Of a stretch of 5,101 nt of DNA, positions 1 through 5,029 are shown one piece after another; the first letter of the stretch is position 1, and each line of letters starts with the position of its first letter. The position numbers and the translations under genes were made by a program. Source of the DNA: an uncultured Collinsella sp. (GTDB taxonomy: Bacteria > Actinomycetota > Coriobacteriia > Coriobacteriales > Coriobacteriaceae); assembly GCA_900757285.1 (NCBI GenBank), contig CAAENI010000230.1, forward strand, positions 1 to 5,101, read 5' to 3'. The notes under the pieces are model-generated. The model saw nothing but the letters and a program-made list of their open reading frames with translations. It had not been told where the DNA came from and searched no databases.

Positions 1-195
1 GAGCTCATCGGCCACCGGGGCAAACAGATAGCGCAAGCTCGCATATTGACGGCCGCTCGCCGGCATAAACACGATACCGCGACGATGCAGCTCATCGATG
101 AGCTCAAAGGCCTCGGAACGCGGCTCGCGCTCCCCCGGATGCAGCAACGTGCCGTCCAAATCGCATGCAATCAGCTTGATTCCTTCAAGACCCAT
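1..195 (-). CDS. Cof-type HAD-superfamily phosphatase, N-terminal part (runs off left edge)
   Basis: This is the first 65 codons of a haloacid-dehalogenase-fold phosphatase; the rest lies outside the window. The N-terminus carries HAD motif I, CDLDGTLL, with D12 as the expected nucleophile and D14 as the general acid/base. Motif II follows as PASGR at residues 45-49, where S47 would bind the phosphoryl group. Spacing between the motifs, and the helix FELIDELHRRG between them, are typical of the Cof/YbiV/YidA (class IIB) subfamily, which dephosphorylates sugar phosphates and similar small metabolites in the cytoplasm. The substrate cannot be predicted from this fragment. The ATG at 195-193 was chosen because motif I starts about 10 residues in, as usual, and a GGGGGA-type ribosome binding site sits 6 bases upstream. 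A perfect hairpin ends about 31 bases upstream of the start, so it is probably a separate unit from the ureE-like gene or is expressed by read-through. Confidence 0.88.
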   Translation of the reverse strand, partial: MGLEGIKLIACDLDGTLLHPGEREPRSEAFELIDELHRRGIVFMPASGRQYASLRYLFAPVADEL

Positions 196-200
196 ATGCT

Positions 201-207
201 TTCCCCC
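201..207 (-). promoter_or_regulatory. Ribosome binding site of the HAD phosphatase
   Basis: On the minus strand this reads GGGGGAA, ending 5 bases before the ATG at 195. It is G-rich and not a perfect AGGAGG, but its spacing is right and it supports that start codon. Confidence 0.55.
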
Positions 208-226
208 ACAGCATCTCATCAACAGA

Positions 227-265
227 AAGACGGACTTTGAATAGTCGCCTCTCAAAGTCCGTCTT
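227..265 (-). terminator. Likely Rho-independent terminator of the slyD-ureE-like pair
   Basis: A perfect 14-bp inverted repeat (227-240 against 252-265) with an 11-base loop lies 13 bases past the stop of the ureE-like gene. Read on the minus strand, the right arm ends in GTCTT and is followed by TCTGTT, a short, imperfect U-rich tail. This fits an intrinsic terminator for the leftward operon. The plus strand tail, ACTTAT, is also somewhat T-rich, but no plus-strand gene ends here. The next minus-strand gene starts only about 31 bases beyond, so the structure may instead act as an attenuator in its leader. Confidence 0.68.
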
Positions 266-278
266 ACTTATACGCACG

Positions 279-857
279 TTAACCGCGCGCCTTCTTTACG
301 ATCGTAAAGTCTGGAGCCATACTCACAACGGCATCCGCCGCATTCGACGCAAAGCGCCGGTCCGAATCGAGTTCACGGGTAACCACCGAGAGCCGAACGC
401 CCTCGACGCCCCGGAGCATGCGGCCCAAAACAGGCTGCACCGGCGTATACATGCGCACGGTATGCTCGTCCGAATCGCCTCGGAAAAGCGGCGTATGCAT
501 ATTGCCGATCTCCCAGCACGCATGCGCGAGCGCAATCGGGTCCATGCGGTCAACTTCGACCAAATAAACCTCGGCGCCGCGCAGACGTACGACAACCACC
601 ACGGGCACCGCACCCGTATGGTCGATAGCGAGCACGTCACCGTCGGCAAGACGACCGCCGTCGGCAGTATCCAGCCGAACATCGACCGTGCGCCCCAGCT
701 CCGTCACGCCCACAAGCGCGCATACATCAGCCTGGTCCCAATCGAGCAGCAGCTCGTCAACTTCAAAGACGCCGCCCAACTTCCGGCGAAGCAGGAGTTC
801 ATAGGACGGATCGTTGAGATTTCCCAAGCATGTCGTCGAAACCAAGCGTTCAGGCAT
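279..857 (-). CDS. UreE-like nickel metallochaperone, orphan copy
   Basis: A 192-residue protein with the two-domain layout of urease accessory protein UreE. An N-terminal beta-rich, Hsp40-like domain spans about residues 15-90 and includes VDVRLDTADGGRLADGDVL, matching the UreE stretch in which lysine/arginine-rich strands lead to a 'LxdGDVL' turn. A C-terminal ferredoxin-like metal-binding domain spans about 95-165. Its hallmark is DPIALAHACWEIGNMHTPL (residues 106-124), where H121 matches the essential GNRH histidine of Klebsiella UreE (His96). VLGRMLRG (143-150) matches the following 'VLxxMLR' helix. The partly conserved histidines His110 and His112 of Klebsiella UreE appear to be replaced by V140 and P142, and the C-terminal His-rich tail is absent. 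UreE dimers deliver Ni(II) to urease through UreG. The ATG lies 3 bases after the slyD stop, so the two are almost surely cotranscribed and perhaps translationally coupled. No other urease gene is visible, so the target enzyme is unknown. Family assignment is by recognised motifs; function is inferred. Confidence 0.78.
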   Translation of the reverse strand: MPERLVSTTCLGNLNDPSYELLLRRKLGGVFEVDELLLDWDQADVCALVGVTELGRTVDVRLDTADGGRLADGDVLAIDHTGAVPVVVVVRLRGAEVYLVEVDRMDPIALAHACWEIGNMHTPLFRGDSDEHTVRMYTPVQPVLGRMLRGVEGVRLSVVTRELDSDRRFASNAADAVVSMAPDFTIVKKARG

Positions 858-860
858 ACT

Positions 861-1289
861 CTAACCCTCGACCTCGACGAGCTCGATATCAAAGTTGAGG
901 TCCTTGCCGGCCAGCTCGTGGTTGGCGTCGAGCGTCACGGCCTCGGGCGTTACGTCGATGACCACGGCGGGGACGGGCATACCGCTCGGCGTGGACAGGA
1001 AAAGCTTCATGCCCTTCTCGATCTGCTCGATGTTGGGAACCTGTTCGGCCGGGAAGGTAATAACCATCTCGGGATTGTGCTCGCCGTAGGCATCGGCAGC
1101 AGGAATGTGCACGGTCTTCTTCTCGCCCACCTGCATATCGACAACAGCGGCGTCGAAGCCCTTGATCATCTGACCGGCGCCGCAGGTGAACTCCAGCGGC
1201 TCGCCGCGATCGTAGGAGCTATCGAACTGCGTGCCGTCGTCGAGCGTGCCGCGATAATGGGTCTTGACCTTCTTGCCCTGGTTGGACAT
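861..1289 (-). CDS. slyD: SlyD-type FKBP peptidyl-prolyl cis-trans isomerase
   Basis: A 142-residue cytoplasmic FKBP of the SlyD group, which isomerises prolyl bonds and acts as a folding chaperone. The FKBP half shows HYRGTLDDGTQFDSS (residues 11-25, with Y12, F22 and D23 of the active-site pocket), then CGAGQMIKGFDAA (36-48) and AYG (67-69). The insert-in-flap chaperone domain follows at about 70-125. The SlyD signature NHELAGKDLNFDIELVEV (123-140) closes the fold. E. coli SlyD continues with a His/Cys-rich metal-binding tail; this protein stops at VEG and lacks it, as do many short SlyD homologues. The ATG at 1289-1287 is chosen over an upstream in-frame ATG at 1319 because it has a strong GGAGG site 5 bases before it and starts the homology directly. 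It is the first gene of a two-gene unit with the ureE-like gene, which fits a shared role in metalloprotein maturation (inference). Confidence 0.93.
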   Translation of the reverse strand: MSNQGKKVKTHYRGTLDDGTQFDSSYDRGEPLEFTCGAGQMIKGFDAAVVDMQVGEKKTVHIPAADAYGEHNPEMVITFPAEQVPNIEQIEKGMKLFLSTPSGMPVPAVVIDVTPEAVTLDANHELAGKDLNFDIELVEVEG

Positions 1290-1294
1290 GGTAA

Positions 1295-1299
1295 CCTCC
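1295..1299 (-). promoter_or_regulatory. Ribosome binding site fixing the slyD start
   Basis: The minus strand reads GGAGG here, 5 bases before the ATG at 1289. This selects that start over the upstream in-frame ATG at 1319, which would add ten residues with no homology. Confidence 0.75.
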
Positions 1300-1347
1300 G
1301 TGATAAGGGCGGCGCACAACGCGGACCGCCATGAACATATGGCGCTA

Positions 1348-1353
1348 ACTATA
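1348..1353 (-). promoter_or_regulatory. Possible -10 box of the slyD-ureE-like operon
   Basis: The minus strand reads TATAGT at this place, a 5 of 6 match to TATAAT, about 59 bases upstream of the slyD ATG. No good -35 hexamer is seen at 16-18 bases; TTGAAT lies 13 bases upstream, which is too close. Weak evidence from sequence alone. Confidence 0.35.
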
Positions 1354-1362
1354 CCCTAGTCA

Positions 1363-1368
1363 TACAAT
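1363..1368 (+). promoter_or_regulatory. Possible -10 box of the dipeptidase gene
   Basis: TACAAT matches the -10 consensus at 5 of 6 positions and would start transcription near 1375, giving a leader of about 35 bases before the ATG at 1410. The -35 position holds no convincing match. It lies about 10 bases from the candidate leftward -10 box, so the divergent promoters would overlap. Confidence 0.35.
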
Positions 1369-1400
1369 TCAAAGACAGTTTGCAAAGAAACGCTGCAACC

Positions 1401-1405
1401 GGAGG
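1401..1405 (+). promoter_or_regulatory. Ribosome binding site of the dipeptidase
   Basis: GGAGG ends 4 bases before the ATG at 1410. It decides the start codon, since the reading frame is open for ten further codons upstream (to a TTG at 1380) without homology. Confidence 0.75.
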
Positions 1406-1409
1406 AACC

Positions 1410-2423
1410 ATGGCATATCCCGTATTTGACCTACACTGCGACACCGCCGACCGCATCGGCTGGGCCACACTCGATCTCGACCTGCGCTTTACCGCCGGTA
1501 CCGACGGTTATTTCCCCGGCGACGAAACGCATCCGCAAGATTTCGACCTCATCGAGGGCAACGCCTGCGCCATCTCGCTCGCAAAGATCGGCAACACGCC
1601 ATGGGCACAGTGCTTCGCCACGTTTGTCCCCGACGAGATTCCCACCGCCCACGCCGCGCGCTTCCAGGCGCAGATCATGGCACACATGAGCGGCCAAGCA
1701 ATGCTCAACCACGACCGCATGGTCAACGTACGCAACGCCGCAGACATTCGCCCCGCGCTCAAAGACGGCAAGGTCGCCTGCATCCACACCATCGAAAACG
1801 CCACGTTCTTTGCCGAGGACCCCGCGCTGATCGAGGTGCTCAAGAGCTTGGGCGTACTCATGTCGTCACTCAGCTGGAACGCGCAGGGGCCGCTCGCAAG
1901 CGGACACGATACCCACGCCGACCTCACCGCCGCCGGCATCGAGGCACTTACGCAGATGGAGCACGCCGGCATGGTGCTTGACGTCTCCCACCTCAACGAT
2001 GAGTGCTTTGACGAGGTTGTCGCCCACGCCACGCGTCCCTTCGTCGCCAGCCACTCCAACTCCCGTGCGGTTTGCGGCGTCAAGCGCAACCTCACCGACG
2101 ACCAGTTCCGCACCATTCGCGACATGGGCGGTATCGTCGGCCTCAACTACTGCAGCGAGTTCCTTTCCAACGACGCAACCGACAAGACCGCCGCAGACGT
2201 CACCTTCGACCAGCTAGCGGCACATATCGAGCACTGGCTCGACCTGGGCGGCGAGGACGTCATCGCGCTCGGCGGCGACTGGGACGGCGCCACTGTGCCC
2301 GCTTTCCTCTCCGATGCCAGCATGATGCCCGAGTTCCAGAACATGCTCTCCAAGCACTTTGGCAAGACCGTGATGCAGAAGCTCTGCAGCGACAACGCGC
2401 TCGCCTTCTTCGAGCGCTATTAA
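1410..2423 (+). CDS. M19 family (membrane/renal-type) dipeptidase
   Basis: A 337-residue zinc dipeptidase of the amidohydrolase superfamily, close to the family's usual length. It should hydrolyse dipeptides, possibly including D-amino-acid-containing ones, in the cytoplasm: no signal peptide or membrane segment is present despite the family name. The metal ligands of the binuclear site are all recognisable: H9 and D11 in FDLHCDT, the bridging glutamate E129 in HTIEN, H194 in DVSHLND and H215 in ASHSNSR. RNLTDDQ (226-232) holds the expected substrate-binding arginine, and GGDWDG (288-293) corresponds to the usual S-D-F-D-G motif with the active-site aspartate D290. LSWNAQG (154-160) corresponds to the bacterial LTWN-G segment. 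The start at 1410 is set by GGAGG just upstream and by the HxD motif falling at residue 9. The gene is transcribed away from slyD, and a GC-rich hairpin lies 28 bases after its stop. It is a housekeeping peptide-salvage gene with no obvious link to its neighbours. Confidence 0.94.
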   Translation: MAYPVFDLHCDTADRIGWATLDLDLRFTAGTDGYFPGDETHPQDFDLIEGNACAISLAKIGNTPWAQCFATFVPDEIPTAHAARFQAQIMAHMSGQAMLNHDRMVNVRNAADIRPALKDGKVACIHTIENATFFAEDPALIEVLKSLGVLMSSLSWNAQGPLASGHDTHADLTAAGIEALTQMEHAGMVLDVSHLNDECFDEVVAHATRPFVASHSNSRAVCGVKRNLTDDQFRTIRDMGGIVGLNYCSEFLSNDATDKTAADVTFDQLAAHIEHWLDLGGEDVIALGGDWDGATVPAFLSDASMMPEFQNMLSKHFGKTVMQKLCSDNALAFFERY

Positions 2424-2451
2424 GAGCGCAATTAATTTCGCATCCCTTGAG

Positions 2452-2487
2452 CGGGCCGGCATGCCGAGCGGTCGACATGCCGGCCCG
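2452..2487 (+). terminator. GC-rich hairpin between dipeptidase and the YgjP-like gene (terminator-like, no U-tract)
   Basis: CGGGCCGGCATG (2452-2463) and its exact complement (2476-2487) form a perfect 12-bp stem around a 12-base loop, 28 bases after the dipeptidase stop. The stem is very stable, but what follows is TCCCCAATC and not a run of T, so a classical intrinsic terminator is not fully supported. It could stabilise the dipeptidase mRNA 3' end, pause polymerase, or serve as a partial terminator before the next gene, which starts 22 bases later. Confidence 0.5.
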
Positions 2488-2498
2488 TCCCCAATCTG

Positions 2499-2503
2499 AA
2501 GGA
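2499..2503 (+). promoter_or_regulatory. Ribosome binding site supporting a TTG start
   Basis: AAGGA lies 6 bases before the TTG at 2510. This is the main reason to start the YgjP-like gene there and not at the in-frame ATG at 2477, which lies inside the right arm of the hairpin. Confidence 0.65.
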
Positions 2504-2509
2504 TCACAT

Positions 2510-3286
2510 TTGACGCAGCAATTTACGATTTCCGTACCCCGACCGGATGGAACGCTCATCCCCGTCGTCGTTACCAAAAAGCGCGTCAAGAACTTTAACC
2601 TACGCGTCACATCGAGCGGCGAGGTCCACGCCAGCGCACCGCTCGGCGCCAGCCGCGAGCGCATCGAAGCGTTTGTGAAGCGCAACAGCGCCTGGATTAT
2701 CAGCCGACTTGCCCAACGTGAGCAACGTCAGGCGACAGCGCGAGAGCCGCTCAGCCCCTCGTCCATCATTGCACTTTGGGGCAAGCCCATCACGGTACAG
2801 GACGCACTCGATCACAACTTTGCATCGCCCGCACCGCGACCCAAGCAGGCCACCTTCGCAAGTTTTATGGGTACCGACGAATCGGACGAAAGCCCACAGG
2901 CCAAGCGGCGCGCAATCCTCGACGGCCTAACGTCCGACGAGCTCCAAGCCCACATCGACCAGCTCTACGCGTCCGAGGTCACCGCAGCGCTACGCGACAT
3001 CGTGCACGCGTACGAAATCGCAATGGGCGTCACCGTGGCCCGCGTCTCCGTGCGCAGCATGAAAACGCGTTGGGGCTCCTGCACACCCAAAACCGGCGCC
3101 ATTCGCATCGCGCGCGAGCTCGCCGCCTACCCTGTCGAATGCCTCGACATGGTTGTCGCCCACGAGCTCGTCCATCTGCTCGAGCCGAGCCACAATCAGC
3201 GCTTTCACGCCCTGCTCGACACGTACTGTCCCAACAATAGAGCACTGTCTCAGCGGCTCAAGCAGCCACCCCTCAACAAGCTCTAG
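2510..3286 (+). CDS. YgjP/DUF45-type (WLM/SprT-like) zinc metallopeptidase-fold protein
   Basis: A 258-residue protein of the YgjP/DUF45 family, whose members have a minigluzincin-like catalytic core. The N-terminal part (about 15-70) has the family pattern: VKNFNLRVTSSGEVHASAPL followed by an IEAFVKRNSAWI helix. The central signature MKTRWGSC is at 184-191. The zinc site is HELVH at 218-222 (H218, E219, H222), with a third histidine H228 in SHNQRFHALL. All catalytic residues are present, so it is probably an active cytoplasmic metalloprotease. The physiological substrate of the family is not settled; YgjP-like genes sometimes accompany restriction systems or stand alone, as here. Residues 103-137 form a Pro/Ser/Asp-rich stretch that looks like a linker insertion. 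The TTG start follows an AAGGA site; the frame is open far upstream through the dipeptidase gene, but only as an out-of-frame shadow. The gene converges on folB with only 6 bases between stop codons. Confidence 0.88.
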   Translation: MTQQFTISVPRPDGTLIPVVVTKKRVKNFNLRVTSSGEVHASAPLGASRERIEAFVKRNSAWIISRLAQREQRQATAREPLSPSSIIALWGKPITVQDALDHNFASPAPRPKQATFASFMGTDESDESPQAKRRAILDGLTSDELQAHIDQLYASEVTAALRDIVHAYEIAMGVTVARVSVRSMKTRWGSCTPKTGAIRIARELAAYPVECLDMVVAHELVHLLEPSHNQRFHALLDTYCPNNRALSQRLKQPPLNKL

Positions 3287-3292
3287 CGTCGA

Positions 3293-3778
3293 CTAGCGCA
3301 CGCGCTCGATCTCGACGCCGCAGCTTGCCAGGGGCAGGCCAACAGGAGCCCACGGCTTATCGAGCTTTATGTGCACACCAAGCAGCGAGGGATAACGGCG
3401 CAGCAGCATCTGGGCTGTCCCCTCGGCTGCCGCCTCGATGAGCTTAAACGTATGCTCGCGCAGATAGCCATCGACATCGTGGCACACCGAGCCGTAGTCA
3501 ATCGAGGCGTCCAGGTTATCGTGCTCCCCCGCCGCGCGCAGGTCGGCATAGAGCACCAGAGAAACGATGAACTTCTGACCCAGCGCGTTCTCCTCGGGAT
3601 ACACGCCATGGTTGGCAAAAACCTCCAGGCCGTCAATGACAATACGATCGGCATGGCGCAAATCGTCATAGCTCACGTGAGGCACCGCCGTTGCGGTGGA
3701 TATTTCGCCCCTTCCACGGCGGGCGAGCTCGGCGCCTTCGGTCTTGGTTGCATTCTCGGGCAGTTTCTTGTTACTCAA
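3293..3778 (-). CDS. folB: Dihydroneopterin aldolase (FolB), with N-terminal extension
   Basis: A 161-residue protein whose residues about 44-160 form a complete dihydroneopterin aldolase, which converts 7,8-dihydroneopterin to 6-hydroxymethyl-7,8-dihydropterin and glycolaldehyde in folate synthesis. It opens with DRIVIDGLEVFANHGVYPEEN, where E63 matches the substrate-anchoring Glu22 of the Staphylococcus aureus enzyme. ASIDYG gives Y95 (Tyr54), and KLDKPWAPV gives the catalytic lysine K141 (Lys100). These match the octameric FolB family, usually about 120 residues. The first 42 residues here are an extra polar stretch rich in Lys, Glu, Arg and Ala with no domain I recognise. The start is a TTG preceded by AAGGAG 9 bases upstream, and no in-frame Met exists before the core, so the extension seems real. 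It is the last gene of the folE-HD-folB unit, 43 bases after the HD gene. No folK fusion is present. Confidence 0.93.
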   Translation of the reverse strand: MSNKKLPENATKTEGAELARRGRGEISTATAVPHVSYDDLRHADRIVIDGLEVFANHGVYPEENALGQKFIVSLVLYADLRAAGEHDNLDASIDYGSVCHDVDGYLREHTFKLIEAAAEGTAQMLLRRYPSLLGVHIKLDKPWAPVGLPLASCGVEIERVR

Positions 3779-3787
3779 CGCGATCGT

Positions 3788-3793
3788 CTCCTT
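3788..3793 (-). promoter_or_regulatory. Ribosome binding site supporting the folB TTG start
   Basis: The minus strand reads AAGGAG, 9 bases before the TTG at 3778-3776. A strong site at acceptable spacing supports the N-terminally extended FolB. Confidence 0.7.
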
Positions 3794-3821
3794 CGTTTAG
3801 AACCCCGACCGCGCAAACTAA

Positions 3822-4403
3822 CTACACGCGAATCGACAGGTTCTTTTTATCATCGCTCCAGTTGCAAGCGTTGCGCGCGGGGCATGCAAAGCAGGCACGC
3901 GACGCTTTGTCGGCTGCATAGAGCAGACGCTCAAGCGGTTGGCTGTTCACGCGCAGCTTTCGATGGCCCAGAATGGCCGTCTTAATGGCTGCGACATCGG
4001 CCGGCTCAAACGCCACGTCATCGGGCATGCCGCCGAGAATCGCATCAGCGACGCGTTCGCTTGCAACATCATGGGATATACCCGATTCATACTGTTCATC
4101 TTTGCCGATATCGTGAAGAAGTGCTGTGGCGTAGATGACCTCGCGGTCAAATTCGAGCTGCTCCTCGAGATTCTTGATCCACATAATGCGCGCGACATCG
4201 AGCAGATGGTCAATACCGTGGCGGCAGAAGATGCGCCCCGATTCCAACTGTACGATGTTGCCCAGGTGCCGCCGGAACAGCCCGTTGGCACAAATGTAAT
4301 CAATGCGAGGCATGGCACCAAAGGGGGCCAGGCCCGAAGCCATAAAGCCGCGACGCGACGTCCCCTCATCGGTCTTCGATGTAAAGTCGTTGACGACTCT
4401 CAT
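3822..4403 (-). CDS. HD-domain phosphohydrolase of the folate cluster, with Cys-rich C-terminus
   Basis: A 193-residue HD-superfamily protein. H62 and H66 in FCRHGIDHLLDVARI, the HD doublet H97-D98 in LLHDIGK, H111, H147 and D165 in AADKASR give a full set of metal ligands, so it is likely an active metal-dependent phosphohydrolase. The C-terminus holds CFACPARNACNW, i.e. C171-x2-C174-x5-C180, perhaps a metal or redox site. As drawn, the ATG lies only 2 bases after the folE stop, pointing to translational coupling; no clear ribosome site is seen. Homologues in my memory begin near MPRIDYI, so M31 (4313) or M21 (4343) may be the true start. Position between folE and folB suggests it removes phosphate from dihydroneopterin triphosphate or monophosphate, a step with no dedicated enzyme visible here. 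That role is inference from context; the HD family itself covers many phosphatases and nucleotidases. Confidence 0.85.
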   Translation of the reverse strand: MRVVNDFTSKTDEGTSRRGFMASGLAPFGAMPRIDYICANGLFRRHLGNIVQLESGRIFCRHGIDHLLDVARIMWIKNLEEQLEFDREVIYATALLHDIGKDEQYESGISHDVASERVADAILGGMPDDVAFEPADVAAIKTAILGHRKLRVNSQPLERLLYAADKASRACFACPARNACNWSDDKKNLSIRV

Positions 4404-4405
4404 GG

Positions 4406-4963
4406 TTAGCGGCCCAGCATCCTAAAGAAACGCTCCTCGAGCGCGGGATCGGTCTCAAAGACGCCGCGGCGAGCAAGCGTCACGGTCTTGGTGCCGGGCT
4501 TTTGCACGCCACGCATCGTCATGCACATATGCTCGGCCTCCATCAACACAATCGCTCCCTGGGGAGCGAGATAATCCATGAGGGCATCGGCAACCTGTGC
4601 GCACAGTTGCTCCTGCAGCTGAAGACGGCGGGCATAAACCTCAACCGTGCGGGCGAGCTTGGAAAGCCCAGCCACCCGACCGTTAGGGATATAACCAATG
4701 GCGGCCTTGCCATAAAACGGCAGCAGATGATGTTCGCACAGCGAGTAGAACGTGATGTCGCGCTCGATAACCAAATCGTTCGAAGCGACGGCAAAGGTTT
4801 TGGACAGGTGTTCCTCGGCACTCTGGTCCATACCGCCGGCGATCTCACCATACATACGGGCAACGCGCGCCGGGGTCTCCAGCAGGCCCTCACGAGTTGG
4901 GTCCTCGCCTATGCCCTCAAGCAACAGCTTAATGGCGGCCTCGACTTTTTCCTGATCGACCAT
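4406..4963 (-). CDS. folE: GTP cyclohydrolase I (FolE)
   Basis: A full-length, 185-residue type I GTP cyclohydrolase, which turns GTP into 7,8-dihydroneopterin triphosphate and formate, the entry step of folate synthesis. The zinc ligands are C76 and H79 in CEHH (76-79) and C147 in EAEHMCMTMRG (142-152). H78 and H145 match the catalytic His112 and His179 of E. coli FolE. Other family blocks are DPTREGLLETPARVARMY (21-38), YIPNGRVAGLSKLAR (91-105) and the tail ending in LEERFFRMLGR. All catalytic residues are intact, and it is the zinc-dependent FolE1, not the zinc-independent FolE2 (FolE2/COG1469). The ATG at 4963 has GAGG 6 bases upstream. It is the first recognisable gene of the leftward folate unit; the HD gene begins 2 bases after its stop. 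A candidate extended -10 promoter lies just upstream. Confidence 0.97.
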   Translation of the reverse strand: MVDQEKVEAAIKLLLEGIGEDPTREGLLETPARVARMYGEIAGGMDQSAEEHLSKTFAVASNDLVIERDITFYSLCEHHLLPFYGKAAIGYIPNGRVAGLSKLARTVEVYARRLQLQEQLCAQVADALMDYLAPQGAIVLMEAEHMCMTMRGVQKPGTKTVTLARRGVFETDPALEERFFRMLGR

Positions 4964-4997
4964 CTGGGCCTCACTTTTCCGATTTCACGTTCGCGCT

Positions 4998-5006
4998 ATG
5001 GTACCA
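4998..5006 (-). promoter_or_regulatory. Possible extended -10 promoter of the folE operon
   Basis: The minus strand reads TGGTACCAT, i.e. a TGn extension followed by TACCAT (4 of 6 to the -10 consensus). Transcription would start near 4991, about 28 bases before the folE ATG. The nearest -35-like element, TTGTGG, is 19 bases upstream, which is long. The gap between the upstream frame's stop and folE leaves room for a promoter, but this is a guess from sequence. Confidence 0.4.
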
Positions 5007-5029
5007 CGCCCTCCGGCATCGACCACAAG

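Noticed and set aside
46..240. Plus-strand open frame of 64 codons at the left edge
   Set aside because: It overlaps the antisense HAD gene, whose motifs I and II are clear, and runs into the hairpin.
1290..1319. N-terminal extension of SlyD to the ATG at 1319
   Set aside because: The ten added residues have no homology, and the strong GGAGG site lies inside them and points to the ATG at 1289.
237..1334. Long plus-strand open frame of 365 codons across the whole slyD-ureE region
   Set aside because: It is entirely antisense to two recognisable genes. Its translation is rich in His and Arg with no domain pattern, which is the usual shadow of GC-rich codons on the opposite strand. It has no ribosome binding site of note.
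2072..2509. Upstream extension of the YgjP-like frame into the dipeptidase gene
   Set aside because: This part is an out-of-frame, Arg-rich shadow of the dipeptidase; homology to the DUF45 family begins only after the TTG at 2510, which has its own ribosome site.
3371..3985. Plus-strand open frame of 204 codons opposite folB and the start of the HD region
   Set aside because: It is antisense to two well-supported genes, and its translation shows no recognisable motif.
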